A stretch of 64,000 bases of DNA, from contig NZ_JAGGPL010000003.1 in the NCBI RefSeq assembly GCF_018613805.1, positions 558,001 to 622,000 of the forward strand, written 5' to 3'. A program made the position numbers and the translations under genes. Positions within the stretch are counted from its first letter, which is position 1; each line of letters begins with the position of its first letter. This document shows, piece by piece, positions 19,011-27,402 of the stretch. Below the pieces are notes generated by a model. The model made no database searches. It was not told the DNA's origin and was given only the letters and a program-made list of their open reading frames with translations. Source of the DNA: Arthrobacter sp. ISL-48 (lineage in GTDB: Bacteria > Actinomycetota > Actinomycetes > Actinomycetales > Micrococcaceae).

Positions 19011-20504
19011 TCAGACTCCCATGTCGCGGTTGAGCAGATCTTCTTCGGTTTCCCCGCGGACAATCAGCCGGGCAGATCCGTCGCGCACCGCGACAATGCC
19101 CGGCCGGGCCAGATAGTTGTAGTTGCTTGACAGGGCCCAGCAGTAGGCGCCGGTACCCGGTACAGCAAGCAGATCACCGGCTGCCACGTCCTCGGGCAGA
19201 TATACATCTCTAACAACTATGTCGCCGCTCTCGCAATGTTTGCCCACCACTCGGGACAGCTGTGGAGCCGCCGTCGAGGTCCGGGAGGCAAGAATCGCCG
19301 AATAATCCGCGTCGTAGAGCACCGGGCGGGCGTTATCGCTCATGCCGCCGTCCACCGACACATAGCGGCGCGGATGCGTAACGTTTTTGGCTTCCGTTTC
19401 GGCTGTTTTTCCTGTTGCGGACACCGGCGAGTCAACGCGGACCGTCTTCAGGGTGCCGACTTCGTAGAGCGTAAAGGTGGTGCTGCCCACGATGGCGCGC
19501 CCCGGCTCGATGGAAATCCGGGGAGCCCGGATGCCCAGTTCCGCACAAGTGGAACGCACGACGGCGGCCATCGCCTGCGCAATCTCCGCTGGCGGGCGGG
19601 GGGTGTCCGCCGGGGTGTAGGCGATGCCGTAGCCGCCGCCCAGGTCCAGTTCGGGCATCACAATGGAGTACTTTTCCTGCATCGCGGCAAGGAAGCGAAG
19701 GAGCTTCTCGGCGGCCAGGGCAAAGCCGTCCGGCTCGAAGATCTGGGAACCGATGTGGCAGTGCACTCCCAGCAGTTCGATGCTGGAGTAGCTCGTAGCC
19801 GCTGCCACGGCCTCCTCGGCTGCGGAGAGACCTGCCTGATCGGTGGAGTCCCCGGCCATGGAGAGGCCGAATTTCTGGTCCTCATGGGCGGTGGCGATGA
19901 ACTCGTGGGTGTGGGCGTGGACACCGGGTGTCAACCGGAGCATGACCTTGGCTTTTTCGCCGCGTCCGGAGGCGATTTTTGCAACGCGCTCCAGTTCGTC
20001 CAGGCTGTCCACCACGATCCGGCCCAGCTCCATGTCGAGGGCGCGGTTAATCTCCGCGTCTGACTTGTTGTTGCCGTGCAGTGCCACCCGTGCACCATCA
20101 ATACCCGCGCGTGCAGCCACGGCCAGTTCGCCGCCGGACGCGGTGTCCAGGCGCAGGCCTTCTTCCTCCACCCACTTGACCACGGCGGTGCAGAGGAAGG
20201 ATTTGCCCGCGTAGTAAACGTCCACTCCCCCGCAGATGTCAGCGAAGGCGGCGTCGAAGGAGTCCTTGAAGGAACGGGCGCGGGCGCGGAAGTCTGCCTC
20301 GTCCATCACAAAAAGCGGCGTCCCGAACTGTTCTTTCAGGGCGGCGACGGAAAGGCCGTCAACGGCGAGGACGCCGTCGTCGTTGCGCTGCACTCCGGCC
20401 GCCCATAGAGGTTCCTGTAGGGCGTTCAGGTCTGCTGGCACGGCCAACCACTCGGGGGCCAGTGGAGACGCGGCGGTGTTTGCCTGTACCGACATGGTGC
20501 TCAC
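19011..20504 (-). CDS. lysA: Diaminopimelate decarboxylase
   Basis: Last step of lysine synthesis, decarboxylating meso-DAP. 497 residues, a fold-type III PLP enzyme. The Schiff-base lysine is Lys101 in VYYAGKSFLC. HCHIGSQIF and LDLGGGYGIAY are cofactor motifs, and the C-terminal part has CESGDI and the PGTGAYCW loop. The GTG at 20504 overlaps the argS stop (GTGA); the ATG at 20495 is an alternative start. Confidence 0.96.
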   Translation of the reverse strand: MSTMSVQANTAASPLAPEWLAVPADLNALQEPLWAAGVQRNDDGVLAVDGLSVAALKEQFGTPLFVMDEADFRARARSFKDSFDAAFADICGGVDVYYAGKSFLCTAVVKWVEEEGLRLDTASGGELAVAARAGIDGARVALHGNNKSDAEINRALDMELGRIVVDSLDELERVAKIASGRGEKAKVMLRLTPGVHAHTHEFIATAHEDQKFGLSMAGDSTDQAGLSAAEEAVAAATSYSSIELLGVHCHIGSQIFEPDGFALAAEKLLRFLAAMQEKYSIVMPELDLGGGYGIAYTPADTPRPPAEIAQAMAAVVRSTCAELGIRAPRISIEPGRAIVGSTTFTLYEVGTLKTVRVDSPVSATGKTAETEAKNVTHPRRYVSVDGGMSDNARPVLYDADYSAILASRTSTAAPQLSRVVGKHCESGDIVVRDVYLPEDVAAGDLLAVPGTGAYCWALSSNYNYLARPGIVAVRDGSARLIVRGETEEDLLNRDMGV

Positions 20505-22150
20505 ATCCGTTCCGGCGCGGAAACGCCAAGGAGGTCCAGGCCGTTGGCCAGCACCTGGCTCGTGGCGTCATTGAGCCACAGCCGGGTGCGGTTGACATCG
20601 GTAACCGGCTCTTCACCCTGAGGTGCCACGCGGCAGGCGTCATACCAGCGGTGGTAGGCGCCTGCGATGGCCTCGAGGTGCCGGGCCACGCGGTGCGGTT
20701 CGCGCAGTTCGGCGGCCATGGCCACAATCGAGGGATAGGTCCCGAGGTAGGAGAGCAGCTCGTTTTCAGTGACATGGTCAAGCAGAGCCGCATCGAAGGC
20801 GCTCCGGTCCACTCCGGCGGCAACGGCGTTTCGCGCCGCACCGCGGGAACGAGCGTGGGCGTATTGCACGTAAAACACCGGGTTCTCGTTGCTGTGCTTC
20901 TTGAGCAGATCAGGATCCAGCGTCAGCGGCGAGTCCGCAGGGAACCGAGCCAGCGAGTACCGCACGGCGTCCTTGCCCAGCCAGTCGATCAGGTCCTTGA
21001 GCTCGATGATATTGCCGGCGCGCTTGGACAGCTTGGCTCCGTTGACGGAGACCAGCTGGCCGATCAGGACCTCGATATTAACGTCCGGGTCATCGCCTGC
21101 ACAGGCAGCGATGGCTTTGAGGCGGTTGATGTAGCCGTGGTGATCCGCGCCGAGCAGGTAGATCTTCTCGGTGAAGCCCCGGTCCTTCTTGGACAGGTAA
21201 TAAGCAGCATCGGCAGCGAAGTACGTGGGTTCCCCGTTGGCACGGATCATCACCCGGTCCTTGTCGTCCCCGAAGTCGGTGGTGCGCAGCCACACCGCAC
21301 CGCCGTCGTCGTAAACATGCCCTTGTTCGCGGAGGCGCGCAACAGCCTTTTCGATCGCGCCGGCGTCGTGCAGCTCCTGTTCGGAGAAGTACACGTCAAA
21401 GTGGACGCCGAAGTCAGCCAGCGTGGACTGGATATCCTTCATCTGCGCCTTGTAGGCGGCCCCACGAATGACGGGAATGGCAGCCACTTCGGTGAGTTCC
21501 CGGATGTCCGGGTGTTCCGTGAGCACCTCGTGTCCAAGGTCCGCGATGTACTGTCCGGGGTAGCCGCCGTCGGGCACTGGGCGTCCGTGGAGCCGGGAGT
21601 AGACCGAGTTGGCGAAAACATTCATCTGCGAACCGGCGTCGTTGATGTAGTACTCGGCGGTGACTTCCGCGCCGGAAGCGCGCAGCACGCGGGCGATCGC
21701 ATCGCCCAGGGCGGCCCAGCGGGTGTGGCCGATGTGCAGCGGCCCCGTGGGATTCGCAGAGACGAACTCCATGTTGACAACACGGCCGGCCAGCACGGAA
21801 GTAGTGCCGTACGTAGTTCCTGCCTCGACGATGACCTTCGCCAGCGCGCCGGCTGTCGCGGCGTCGACGGTGATATTAAGGAACCCGGGACCGGCAATGT
21901 CGACAGCCGAAACGCCGTCGATCGTCTTCAGCCGGGCACTCAGGATGGTGGCGAACTCCCGGGGATTCGTCCCGGCCTGCTTGGCGAGCTGGAGTGCGAT
22001 GTTGGTGGCCCAATCTCCATGTTCCCGGTTCTTTGGACGCTCCACTCGCACGTCACCAGGCACGGCTGATGCGGAAAGGGCGATTTCGCCTGCGGCGACG
22101 GCATCTTTCAGGCAGGTGGATATGGCGAGGGAGAGTTCTTCGGGAGTCAC
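20501..22150 (-). CDS. argS: Arginyl-tRNA synthetase
   Basis: Class I synthetase charging tRNA-Arg. The 549 residues contain the HIGH motif in GPLHIGHTRWAALGD near 138, and a KMSKS counterpart reading KLSKRAGN near 370. The C-terminal anticodon-binding DALR domain includes YVQYAHARSRGAARN. It heads the argS-lysA-hom-thrC-thrB run with coupled ends. A tRNA-Arg gene lies 3.2 kb away, but the two are not linked in one transcript. Confidence 0.97.
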   Translation of the reverse strand: MTPEELSLAISTCLKDAVAAGEIALSASAVPGDVRVERPKNREHGDWATNIALQLAKQAGTNPREFATILSARLKTIDGVSAVDIAGPGFLNITVDAATAGALAKVIVEAGTTYGTTSVLAGRVVNMEFVSANPTGPLHIGHTRWAALGDAIARVLRASGAEVTAEYYINDAGSQMNVFANSVYSRLHGRPVPDGGYPGQYIADLGHEVLTEHPDIRELTEVAAIPVIRGAAYKAQMKDIQSTLADFGVHFDVYFSEQELHDAGAIEKAVARLREQGHVYDDGGAVWLRTTDFGDDKDRVMIRANGEPTYFAADAAYYLSKKDRGFTEKIYLLGADHHGYINRLKAIAACAGDDPDVNIEVLIGQLVSVNGAKLSKRAGNIIELKDLIDWLGKDAVRYSLARFPADSPLTLDPDLLKKHSNENPVFYVQYAHARSRGAARNAVAAGVDRSAFDAALLDHVTENELLSYLGTYPSIVAMAAELREPHRVARHLEAIAGAYHRWYDACRVAPQGEEPVTDVNRTRLWLNDATSQVLANGLDLLGVSAPERM

Positions 22151-22295
22151 GCCTCTAGCCTACCGGGGCCCGCCACATGGACGAATTTGGACCGGCCGGA
22201 TGAATCCCGGAAAGCAGCGCTCGCGCCGCCTTTCTCTCACAGCGCCCGCCTCATTGCCTCATAGGAAGTGCACGGCTGCCACACAGGATGAACCA

Positions 22296-22327
22296 TTACG
22301 CTGATTCCGACGTTGAGATCAGCGTAA
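22296..22327. promoter_or_regulatory. Inverted repeat upstream of the flavin electron-transfer genes
   Basis: Perfect 10-bp arms TTACGCTGAT and ATCAGCGTAA separated by 12 bases, centres 22 bp (two helical turns) apart. The repeat ends 28 bases before the first gene of the unit. This geometry fits a dimeric repressor or activator site; the binding protein is unknown. Confidence 0.6.
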
Positions 22328-22355
22328 GCACCCCGTCAACGAAACGAGCCCCTAT

Positions 22356-22832
22356 ATGAGACCGTCAATCCGCAAGAGTGTTTTTGCTGGAATCGCCGGC
22401 CTGTCCCTGATTGGAACAGTTGCCGGTTGCGCACCCTCCGCCTCCCAGGGTGCGCCCGCCCCATCATCCGGCGGCGGCTCCACGGAAAGCTCCGCCGCTA
22501 CGCCGTCGGGATCTTCCTCACTGGCCAGCAGCGGCTCCGGCTACAAGGACGGCGCCTACAGCGCCGACGGTACGTATGTTTCTCCCAACGGGGCCGAAAC
22601 CGTGGGCGTTGAACTGACACTCGCCTCGGGCACGGTCACCGACGTCAAGATCACCCAGCACCCGTCGAATCCAAACACCCGCAAATTCCAGGGCGAATTT
22701 GCCGGCGGTATCGCTGCACAGGTGGTCGGCAAGAGCATCGACCAACTCAACGTGTCGAAGGTGGCTGGGTCATCACTCACCAGCGGCGGCTTCAACCAGG
22801 CAGTGGAAAAGATTAAGTCGGAGGCGCAGTAA
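22356..22832 (+). CDS. Lipoprotein with FMN-binding domain
   Basis: A 158-residue exported protein. The signal peptide ends in the lipobox GTVAGC (lipidated Cys25), followed by a Ser/Gly/Ala-rich linker to about residue 62 and an FMN-binding (NqrC/RnfG-like) domain. The segment AGSSLTSGGF near the C-terminus lines up with the flavinylation motif SGATLTSNG of NqrC, making Thr142 the probable FMN attachment site. The next gene encodes the ApbE transferase that would attach it. Together with the third gene this suggests an outward electron carrier. Confidence 0.85.
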   Translation: MRPSIRKSVFAGIAGLSLIGTVAGCAPSASQGAPAPSSGGGSTESSAATPSGSSSLASSGSGYKDGAYSADGTYVSPNGAETVGVELTLASGTVTDVKITQHPSNPNTRKFQGEFAGGIAAQVVGKSIDQLNVSKVAGSSLTSGGFNQAVEKIKSEAQ

Positions 22833-22835
22833 GCG

Positions 22836-23708
22836 GTGCCGCACGCGGAGTGGGAGGACTTCACTTTCGACGGGATCGGTACACAGTGGGAAGTCTCCAC
22901 CCCGCAGCCGATTGACGCCTCCCTGCGCGCGCGGCTGCTGGTTCTGGTGGAACGTTACGACGCCGACTGGTCCCGGTTCCGGGATGACTCCATCGTCAGT
23001 GCCATGTCCCGGCAGCCGGGCCGCTTTGAGCTGCCCGGCGAGTCGGCGGCACTGGGCGAGCTGTACCGCACGCTTTACGGAATCACTGGTGGAGCGATGA
23101 CTCCGCTCATCGGGGCGAGCCTTGAGCGGCTGGGCTACGACGCGTCGTATTCACTTCGACCTGCCGGCGCTGCCCTGCCGGCGCCGCGCTGGGAGGACAT
23201 CCTGGATTGGGACGGCACCGTGCTGACTACCTCAGCTCCGCTGGTCCTGGACATCGGCGCTGCGGGCAAAGGTCAACTGGTAGATCTCCTGGCCGCGGAA
23301 CTCAGGACGTCCGGTGTCGCTACCTTCCTCATCGATGCCAGCGGAGACCTGCTGAACAGTGGTCCGGAGCCGGTCACCGTCGCATTGGAACACCCTTACG
23401 ATCCGGCCAAGGCAATCGGTACTGTTTCCTTGGCCGGTGGGGCGTTATGCGCGTCGGCAGCGAACCGGCGGGCCTGGGGCGACGGCCTGCACCATGTGCT
23501 GGACGGCACCACCGGCAGCCCCGTCCGGACCGCGGTAGCCACGTGGGCCATGGCAGAAAGCACCTTGCTGGCGGATGCCCTGGCCACGGCGTTGTTTTTT
23601 GTCCCGGGAGCGGAACTTGAGCGGACCTTCGAGTTCTCCTGGCTGACCGTTTTTTCCGATGGAAGCGCCGCCTACTCGGCAGGATTTGAAGGGACACTGT
23701 TCACATGA
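22836..23708 (+). CDS. apbE: ApbE-family FAD:protein FMN transferase
   Basis: Transfers FMN from FAD to a Thr/Ser hydroxyl of a target protein, with Mg2+. 290 residues from a GTG start three bases after the lipoprotein stop. Family landmarks are GIGTQWEVST at the N-terminus, LDIGAAGKGQLVDLLA near 140, FLIDASGDLL near 165 and HHVLDGTTGSPV near 220. No signal peptide or lipobox is seen, so it may act in the cytoplasm or be retained, unlike lipoprotein ApbE enzymes. Its TGA overlaps the next ATG by four bases. Confidence 0.9.
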   Translation: MPHAEWEDFTFDGIGTQWEVSTPQPIDASLRARLLVLVERYDADWSRFRDDSIVSAMSRQPGRFELPGESAALGELYRTLYGITGGAMTPLIGASLERLGYDASYSLRPAGAALPAPRWEDILDWDGTVLTTSAPLVLDIGAAGKGQLVDLLAAELRTSGVATFLIDASGDLLNSGPEPVTVALEHPYDPAKAIGTVSLAGGALCASAANRRAWGDGLHHVLDGTTGSPVRTAVATWAMAESTLLADALATALFFVPGAELERTFEFSWLTVFSDGSAAYSAGFEGTLFT

Positions 23709-25270
23709 GCTCCGTTGACACACCCAAAGCCAGCGCCGTCCAGTCCCCCGCTGCACGGCTCGACACCCTGCTCGGCAAGGTCACCATGTACCGGCTCATC
23801 CTCCTGGTGCTGGCTTCGCTTGCCGCCTACAGCCTGCTGCTCAATGCACTCGGCTGGCTCACTTTCGGCATCCCGGAGATGCTGGTCCATCTGGTGCTGT
23901 GCCTGGGCCTGACCTACGCCTCCAACCGTGCCCTGGCGGCATTGTTCCACGTCCGTCCGCACTCAGAGTCGTCGCTGATCACCGGCCTGCTCCTGTACTT
24001 CCTGTTCTGGCCGACTTTTGTTCCCACCGACCTGGCCGGAGTCGCGTTGGCCTGCGTGCTTGCCTCGGCCTCAAAGTACGCACTGGCCTGGCGGGGCCGC
24101 CACATCTTCAACCCCGCCGCCGTCGGCGCGTTCGTGGCCGGCTTGACCGGACTCAATATCGCCACGTGGTGGGCAGCCACCCCGCCTATGCTGTGGCTGT
24201 TGGTCCCGGGTGTACTGCTGGTTCTCTACCGCACCCGGAAATTCCCCATGGCGGCGGTGTTCGCCGTTGTTGCCATGTCGATTGTGGCCTCTGAGCTGCT
24301 ACGTACCGGCATGTCGCCGGCCATGGCCCTCTGGCAGCCGCTGGCGCAGCGCCCGCTGTTGTTTTTTGTCGGCTTCATGCTGACAGAACCGCTCACCCTG
24401 CCGCCGCGCAGATGGCAGCAGCTCGCCCTGGCGGCGGTGGTGGGCGTGTTGTTTGCGGTGCCGTACAACTTCGGCTTCATCGCCAATTCGCCGGAGCTGG
24501 CACTGCTGGTGGGTAACTTGCTGGCATTCATGGTGGGCCAGCGGGGCGGGCTGAAGCTGCATTTTATGAGCTCCCGCTCCTTGACACCCAGCACCACCGA
24601 ATTCGCTTTCAAGCCGTCGCGGCCTGTCCGTTTTGTTCCCGGGCAGTACATGGAGCTGGACCTTCCGCACGCCAAGTCCGATGGCAAAGGCCGACGCCGG
24701 GTATTCAGCGTCACGAGTGCCCCGGGATCCGACACCGTGAAGTTTGGAGTGCGCACGGCAGAGCCGGTATCTGCGGCGAAGAAAGTCCTGCTTGCCCTGC
24801 AGCCTGGTGACCAGGTCACAGCAACCTCGGTGGGCGGCGACTTTGTCCTCCCCTGCGATCGCAGCAGGTCCGTGCTGCTGGTGGCTGCCGGAATCGGCAT
24901 CACTCCTTATTTGGCGCAGCTGGCCTCAGGGGCAGCGGACGACCGTGACACGGTGCTCCTGCTCCTGGCCAGGAACGCAGACGAGATTGCTTATGCGGAA
25001 GAACTGCGGAGCTCGGGGGCCCGGATCGTGGTCCGGCTCGCTGAGGGCTCCGTTTCGCCGTCGTTCTTCTCCGGCACCGGAACCGGCGGTTCAGATGAGC
25101 CTGGCCGCGGTGCCAGACTGGACGCTGAGTCCCTTAAAGCCTTGGTTCCGGACATTGCCGAGCGCGAGGTGTACGTGTCAGGTTCACCGGCGAGTGTCGC
25201 GTCGCTACGGCGTGCGGCCCGGAAGGCAGGAGCACGACGGGTGCACGTGGATTCGTTTGCGGGCTACTGA
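23705..25270 (+). CDS. NqrB/RnfD-like membrane domain fused to FAD/NAD(P) oxidoreductase
   Basis: A 521-residue fusion. The N-terminal half (about residues 20-285) has about nine to ten hydrophobic helices with RnfD/NqrB-type signatures (GRHIFNPAAVGAF, FVGFMLTEPLTLPP). The C-terminal half (about 290-521) is a ferredoxin-NADP reductase-like module with FVPGQYMELDL for FAD, RRVFSVTSAPG, VLLVAAGIGITPYLAQL for NAD(P), and VYVSGSP. The covalent FMN motif expected in NqrB/RnfD (SGAT type) is not evident; the aligned region reads RTGMSPAMALW. It probably carries electrons from cytosolic NAD(P)H across the membrane to the FMN lipoprotein; this is inferred. Confidence 0.85.
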   Translation: MSSVDTPKASAVQSPAARLDTLLGKVTMYRLILLVLASLAAYSLLLNALGWLTFGIPEMLVHLVLCLGLTYASNRALAALFHVRPHSESSLITGLLLYFLFWPTFVPTDLAGVALACVLASASKYALAWRGRHIFNPAAVGAFVAGLTGLNIATWWAATPPMLWLLVPGVLLVLYRTRKFPMAAVFAVVAMSIVASELLRTGMSPAMALWQPLAQRPLLFFVGFMLTEPLTLPPRRWQQLALAAVVGVLFAVPYNFGFIANSPELALLVGNLLAFMVGQRGGLKLHFMSSRSLTPSTTEFAFKPSRPVRFVPGQYMELDLPHAKSDGKGRRRVFSVTSAPGSDTVKFGVRTAEPVSAAKKVLLALQPGDQVTATSVGGDFVLPCDRSRSVLLVAAGIGITPYLAQLASGAADDRDTVLLLLARNADEIAYAEELRSSGARIVVRLAEGSVSPSFFSGTGTGGSDEPGRGARLDAESLKALVPDIAEREVYVSGSPASVASLRRAARKAGARRVHVDSFAGY

Positions 25271-25350
25271 AAGAGTGTGGTTTTCCATTGCAGGCCACCT
25301 TCCTGCTAAGCTCTAGGACGTCCCGCCGGCAACGGCAGGAACCCTGGATT

Positions 25351-25423
25351 GCCCTCGTAGCTCAGGGGATAGAGCGTCTGCCTCCGGAGCAGAAGGTCGT
25401 AGGTTCGAATCCTATCGAGGGCA
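25351..25423 (+). tRNA. tRNA-Arg (anticodon CCG)
   Basis: A 73-nt cloverleaf. Acceptor arms GCCCTCG and CGAGGGC pair perfectly. The anticodon stem TCTGC/GCAGA encloses the loop CTCCGGA with anticodon CCG, and the T arm has GGTTCGAATC. CCA is not encoded. It reads CGG arginine codons. A strong terminator follows. Confidence 0.97.
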
Positions 25424-25427
25424 CAGA

Positions 25428-25467
25428 TAAAACCCCCGCCGCTTGGATCAAGCGACGGGGGTTTTTT
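25428..25467 (+). terminator. Intrinsic terminator after tRNA-Arg
   Basis: A-rich start, then CCCCCG-CCGCTT pairing with AAGCG-ACGGGGG around a short GGATC loop, followed by a TTTTTT run. One unpaired base lies in the stem. Typical rho-independent terminator. Confidence 0.9.
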
Positions 25468-25504
25468 GTGTGACGGGCTGTTTGTGTGCGGGCCCTGGCG
25501 GGGC

Positions 25505-26464
25505 CTACGGGACGGCGACCGCTCCAGGGCAGCCTTGGCCTTGGGGATTCTGGTTGCAGTCGTCTGCGTAGTTTCGGGTGATGGACCGCCAAACGCTGAT
25601 CGTCTGCGGCGGAGCGCTGAACTGGCCTTGGCCGGGAATTGGCAGTGGTGGCCCACCGTTCACTGAGTAGGTACCTTGAAACGACGTGGTCAGGACGACC
25701 TGGAAGTCGCCCGTCTCAGCGTAGGCGTGGCTCGTTCGCGTCTTTTCGCCCCAGCGCTCCTGCGGGAGGGGACCGCCCAAGGACGGCTGAGGGCCCAGGA
25801 CAGTTCCGTCGCCATAATTCCACGTGTACTGAACCGGAGTAGCTACAACGTGGACCTTCTGACCGAACATCGTGATATCGAACTGCTGCTCGACTGCATC
25901 CGCGTAGAAGTTCGTTTCAGCGCCCCGGAGCGTGTGCGGGCTCGGCTGAGCCGTCACCGCCCCGGCGTTGATCGGCAGGCTCTCAAACTGCCTCTGAATG
26001 TCCGCGGCAATTCTCGGCAGAAGATCCTCCGGCTTCGCATCGTAAAGGCACGTTGGGCCTGAGTGGTACGTCCAAACCGCACCTGGGACTCCTCGGGGCA
26101 TTGAAAGCCACATGACTGGTATGCCCTTTTCTCGCCCCTCAGGACCGTTCTTGCACTCAAGCTGCCTTGCAAGGCATGGAGTATCAAAGTCACCGCCACC
26201 AAGGTGACACTGGAGTTCGTACTTGTAGATATTCGGATCAGTTACCACTGCATCTGGTGCAGGTCTGGTGAAATCGCCAGTTACGGGGTCTAAAACCCAA
26301 CCATCCAATTCGGCAGTGTTTGAGCCCCAGTGCCCCTTGACCGGGGGCGCCTTTTCATCGGCCGTCGGCACCACAACTGCCATAGCAGGAGATACAAAGA
26401 CATTTACCGACAGAAGCCACGAAACAACCAAACAAAAAACGAAGCGGCGCGATATAAGGCCCAT
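25505..26464 (-). CDS. Secreted protein with PKD-like domain, function unknown
   Basis: A 319-residue exported protein. The signal peptide spans residues 1 to about 29 (cleavage after SPAMA). The central region is rich in paired cysteines (CHLGGGDFDTPC). The segment YTWNYGDGTVLGPQ, followed by TSHAYAETGDFQVVLTT, is the WDFGDG...HTY pattern of PKD domains. It begins three bases after the DUF6318 lipoprotein stop, so the two probably form an envelope operon. Base composition is visibly more AT-rich than the flanks. No catalytic motif was recognised. Confidence 0.75.
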   Translation of the reverse strand: MGLISRRFVFCLVVSWLLSVNVFVSPAMAVVVPTADEKAPPVKGHWGSNTAELDGWVLDPVTGDFTRPAPDAVVTDPNIYKYELQCHLGGGDFDTPCLARQLECKNGPEGREKGIPVMWLSMPRGVPGAVWTYHSGPTCLYDAKPEDLLPRIAADIQRQFESLPINAGAVTAQPSPHTLRGAETNFYADAVEQQFDITMFGQKVHVVATPVQYTWNYGDGTVLGPQPSLGGPLPQERWGEKTRTSHAYAETGDFQVVLTTSFQGTYSVNGGPPLPIPGQGQFSAPPQTISVWRSITRNYADDCNQNPQGQGCPGAVAVP

Positions 26465-26467
26465 TGA

Positions 26468-27127
26468 TTAGCCTGCAATCGGCTCGATCGTGTTGACGAA
26501 CCAAGCCCCATCCTTGTATACCGCCAGCATTAGGCTGCCAGAGTTTGCGGGCCTCGGCTCAGTACTATCTATGGTGCCATCAGCGTTGTAGTACGACAGG
26601 GGCTCTTGTGAAACTTGTACTGCCACTTGGTAATTTCCGTCTGCAGCAACTCTGAAAGTCGTGCTGACTGTAGGCGTGGTCACCTTACCTCCGCCCAGCC
26701 AACGACCGTCTTGATGCCACCCCATCTGGACTTCCCTGGCTTGCTCACACATGGCGCAACTCGGGCTGGTAATCGCTGAAACTTGAGTTACGTCGCCCGT
26801 CTCATAGCCGTAGCTCAAGAGTTCAAACCAGTACCGGGTGAACGCCTCCAGTCCTTCCTTCGTCTCTGTCTTCGCCACTTCTGGCAGCACGGGAACGGGG
26901 ACGTTCTCAGCCGGCCCGCTCGCTGAAGCTGGTCTGTAGGCCGCGGTCGGCGTCGGAGTCGACGTTGGACTGGGAGTGCCCGATTCTGACGCCGATGAGG
27001 ATGATGAGACGTTCTGAGTCGGCTCCGAACCTGAATTACAGCCAGACAGCGCCAGTGCAGCTGCAACTGCGAGAGTGACCGTGACTGTCCGCGGGCGCTG
27101 AGACGTGTAGAAGTTCTGCGATGTCAT
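26468..27127 (-). CDS. DUF6318-type lipoprotein
   Basis: About 219 residues from the ATG at 27127 (MTSQNFYTSQRPRTV). The lipobox is ALALSGC, then a Ser/Thr/Pro-rich linker and a domain beginning ETKEGLEAFTRYWFELLSYG with paired cysteines in SPSCAMCEQ. This is the pattern of the actinobacterial DUF6318 family, common in Micrococcaceae and of unknown function. The following PKD-like gene is probably co-transcribed. Codon use and GC content are lower than in neighbouring housekeeping genes. Confidence 0.75.
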   Translation of the reverse strand: MTSQNFYTSQRPRTVTVTLAVAAALALSGCNSGSEPTQNVSSSSSASESGTPSPTSTPTPTAAYRPASASGPAENVPVPVLPEVAKTETKEGLEAFTRYWFELLSYGYETGDVTQVSAITSPSCAMCEQAREVQMGWHQDGRWLGGGKVTTPTVSTTFRVAADGNYQVAVQVSQEPLSYYNADGTIDSTEPRPANSGSLMLAVYKDGAWFVNTIEPIAG

Positions 27128-27402
27128 GGGCCGCTGTTCCCCCAATAGTTTCAAGACGGCATTCTCCGGACAGTGGGTTAAGGGTAGCCCAGATCACATT
27201 TTTGCGATCAAAGTTATCCACAGACCTTGGTTGTACCACCGTCCAATTCAGGTGAAAAGTCATGTGGCCGACTTAACCCGCAGGCAGCACGAGGGGTGCA
27301 ATCACCCAGAGCGGCGATAGAAGTCCTAAGTACTTAGCCGCGCCAGCCCCCGGCAGCTCCCGAGCACCAGGCTCGAAACACGGCCCCTCCGCCGATTGAT
27401 CC

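Noticed and set aside
17832..19130. 432-codon plus-strand frame opposite hom
   Set aside because: Gly/Val-rich shadow of a high-GC gene.
20462..22069. 535-codon plus-strand frame opposite argS
   Set aside because: Shadow of argS; low-complexity translation without motifs.
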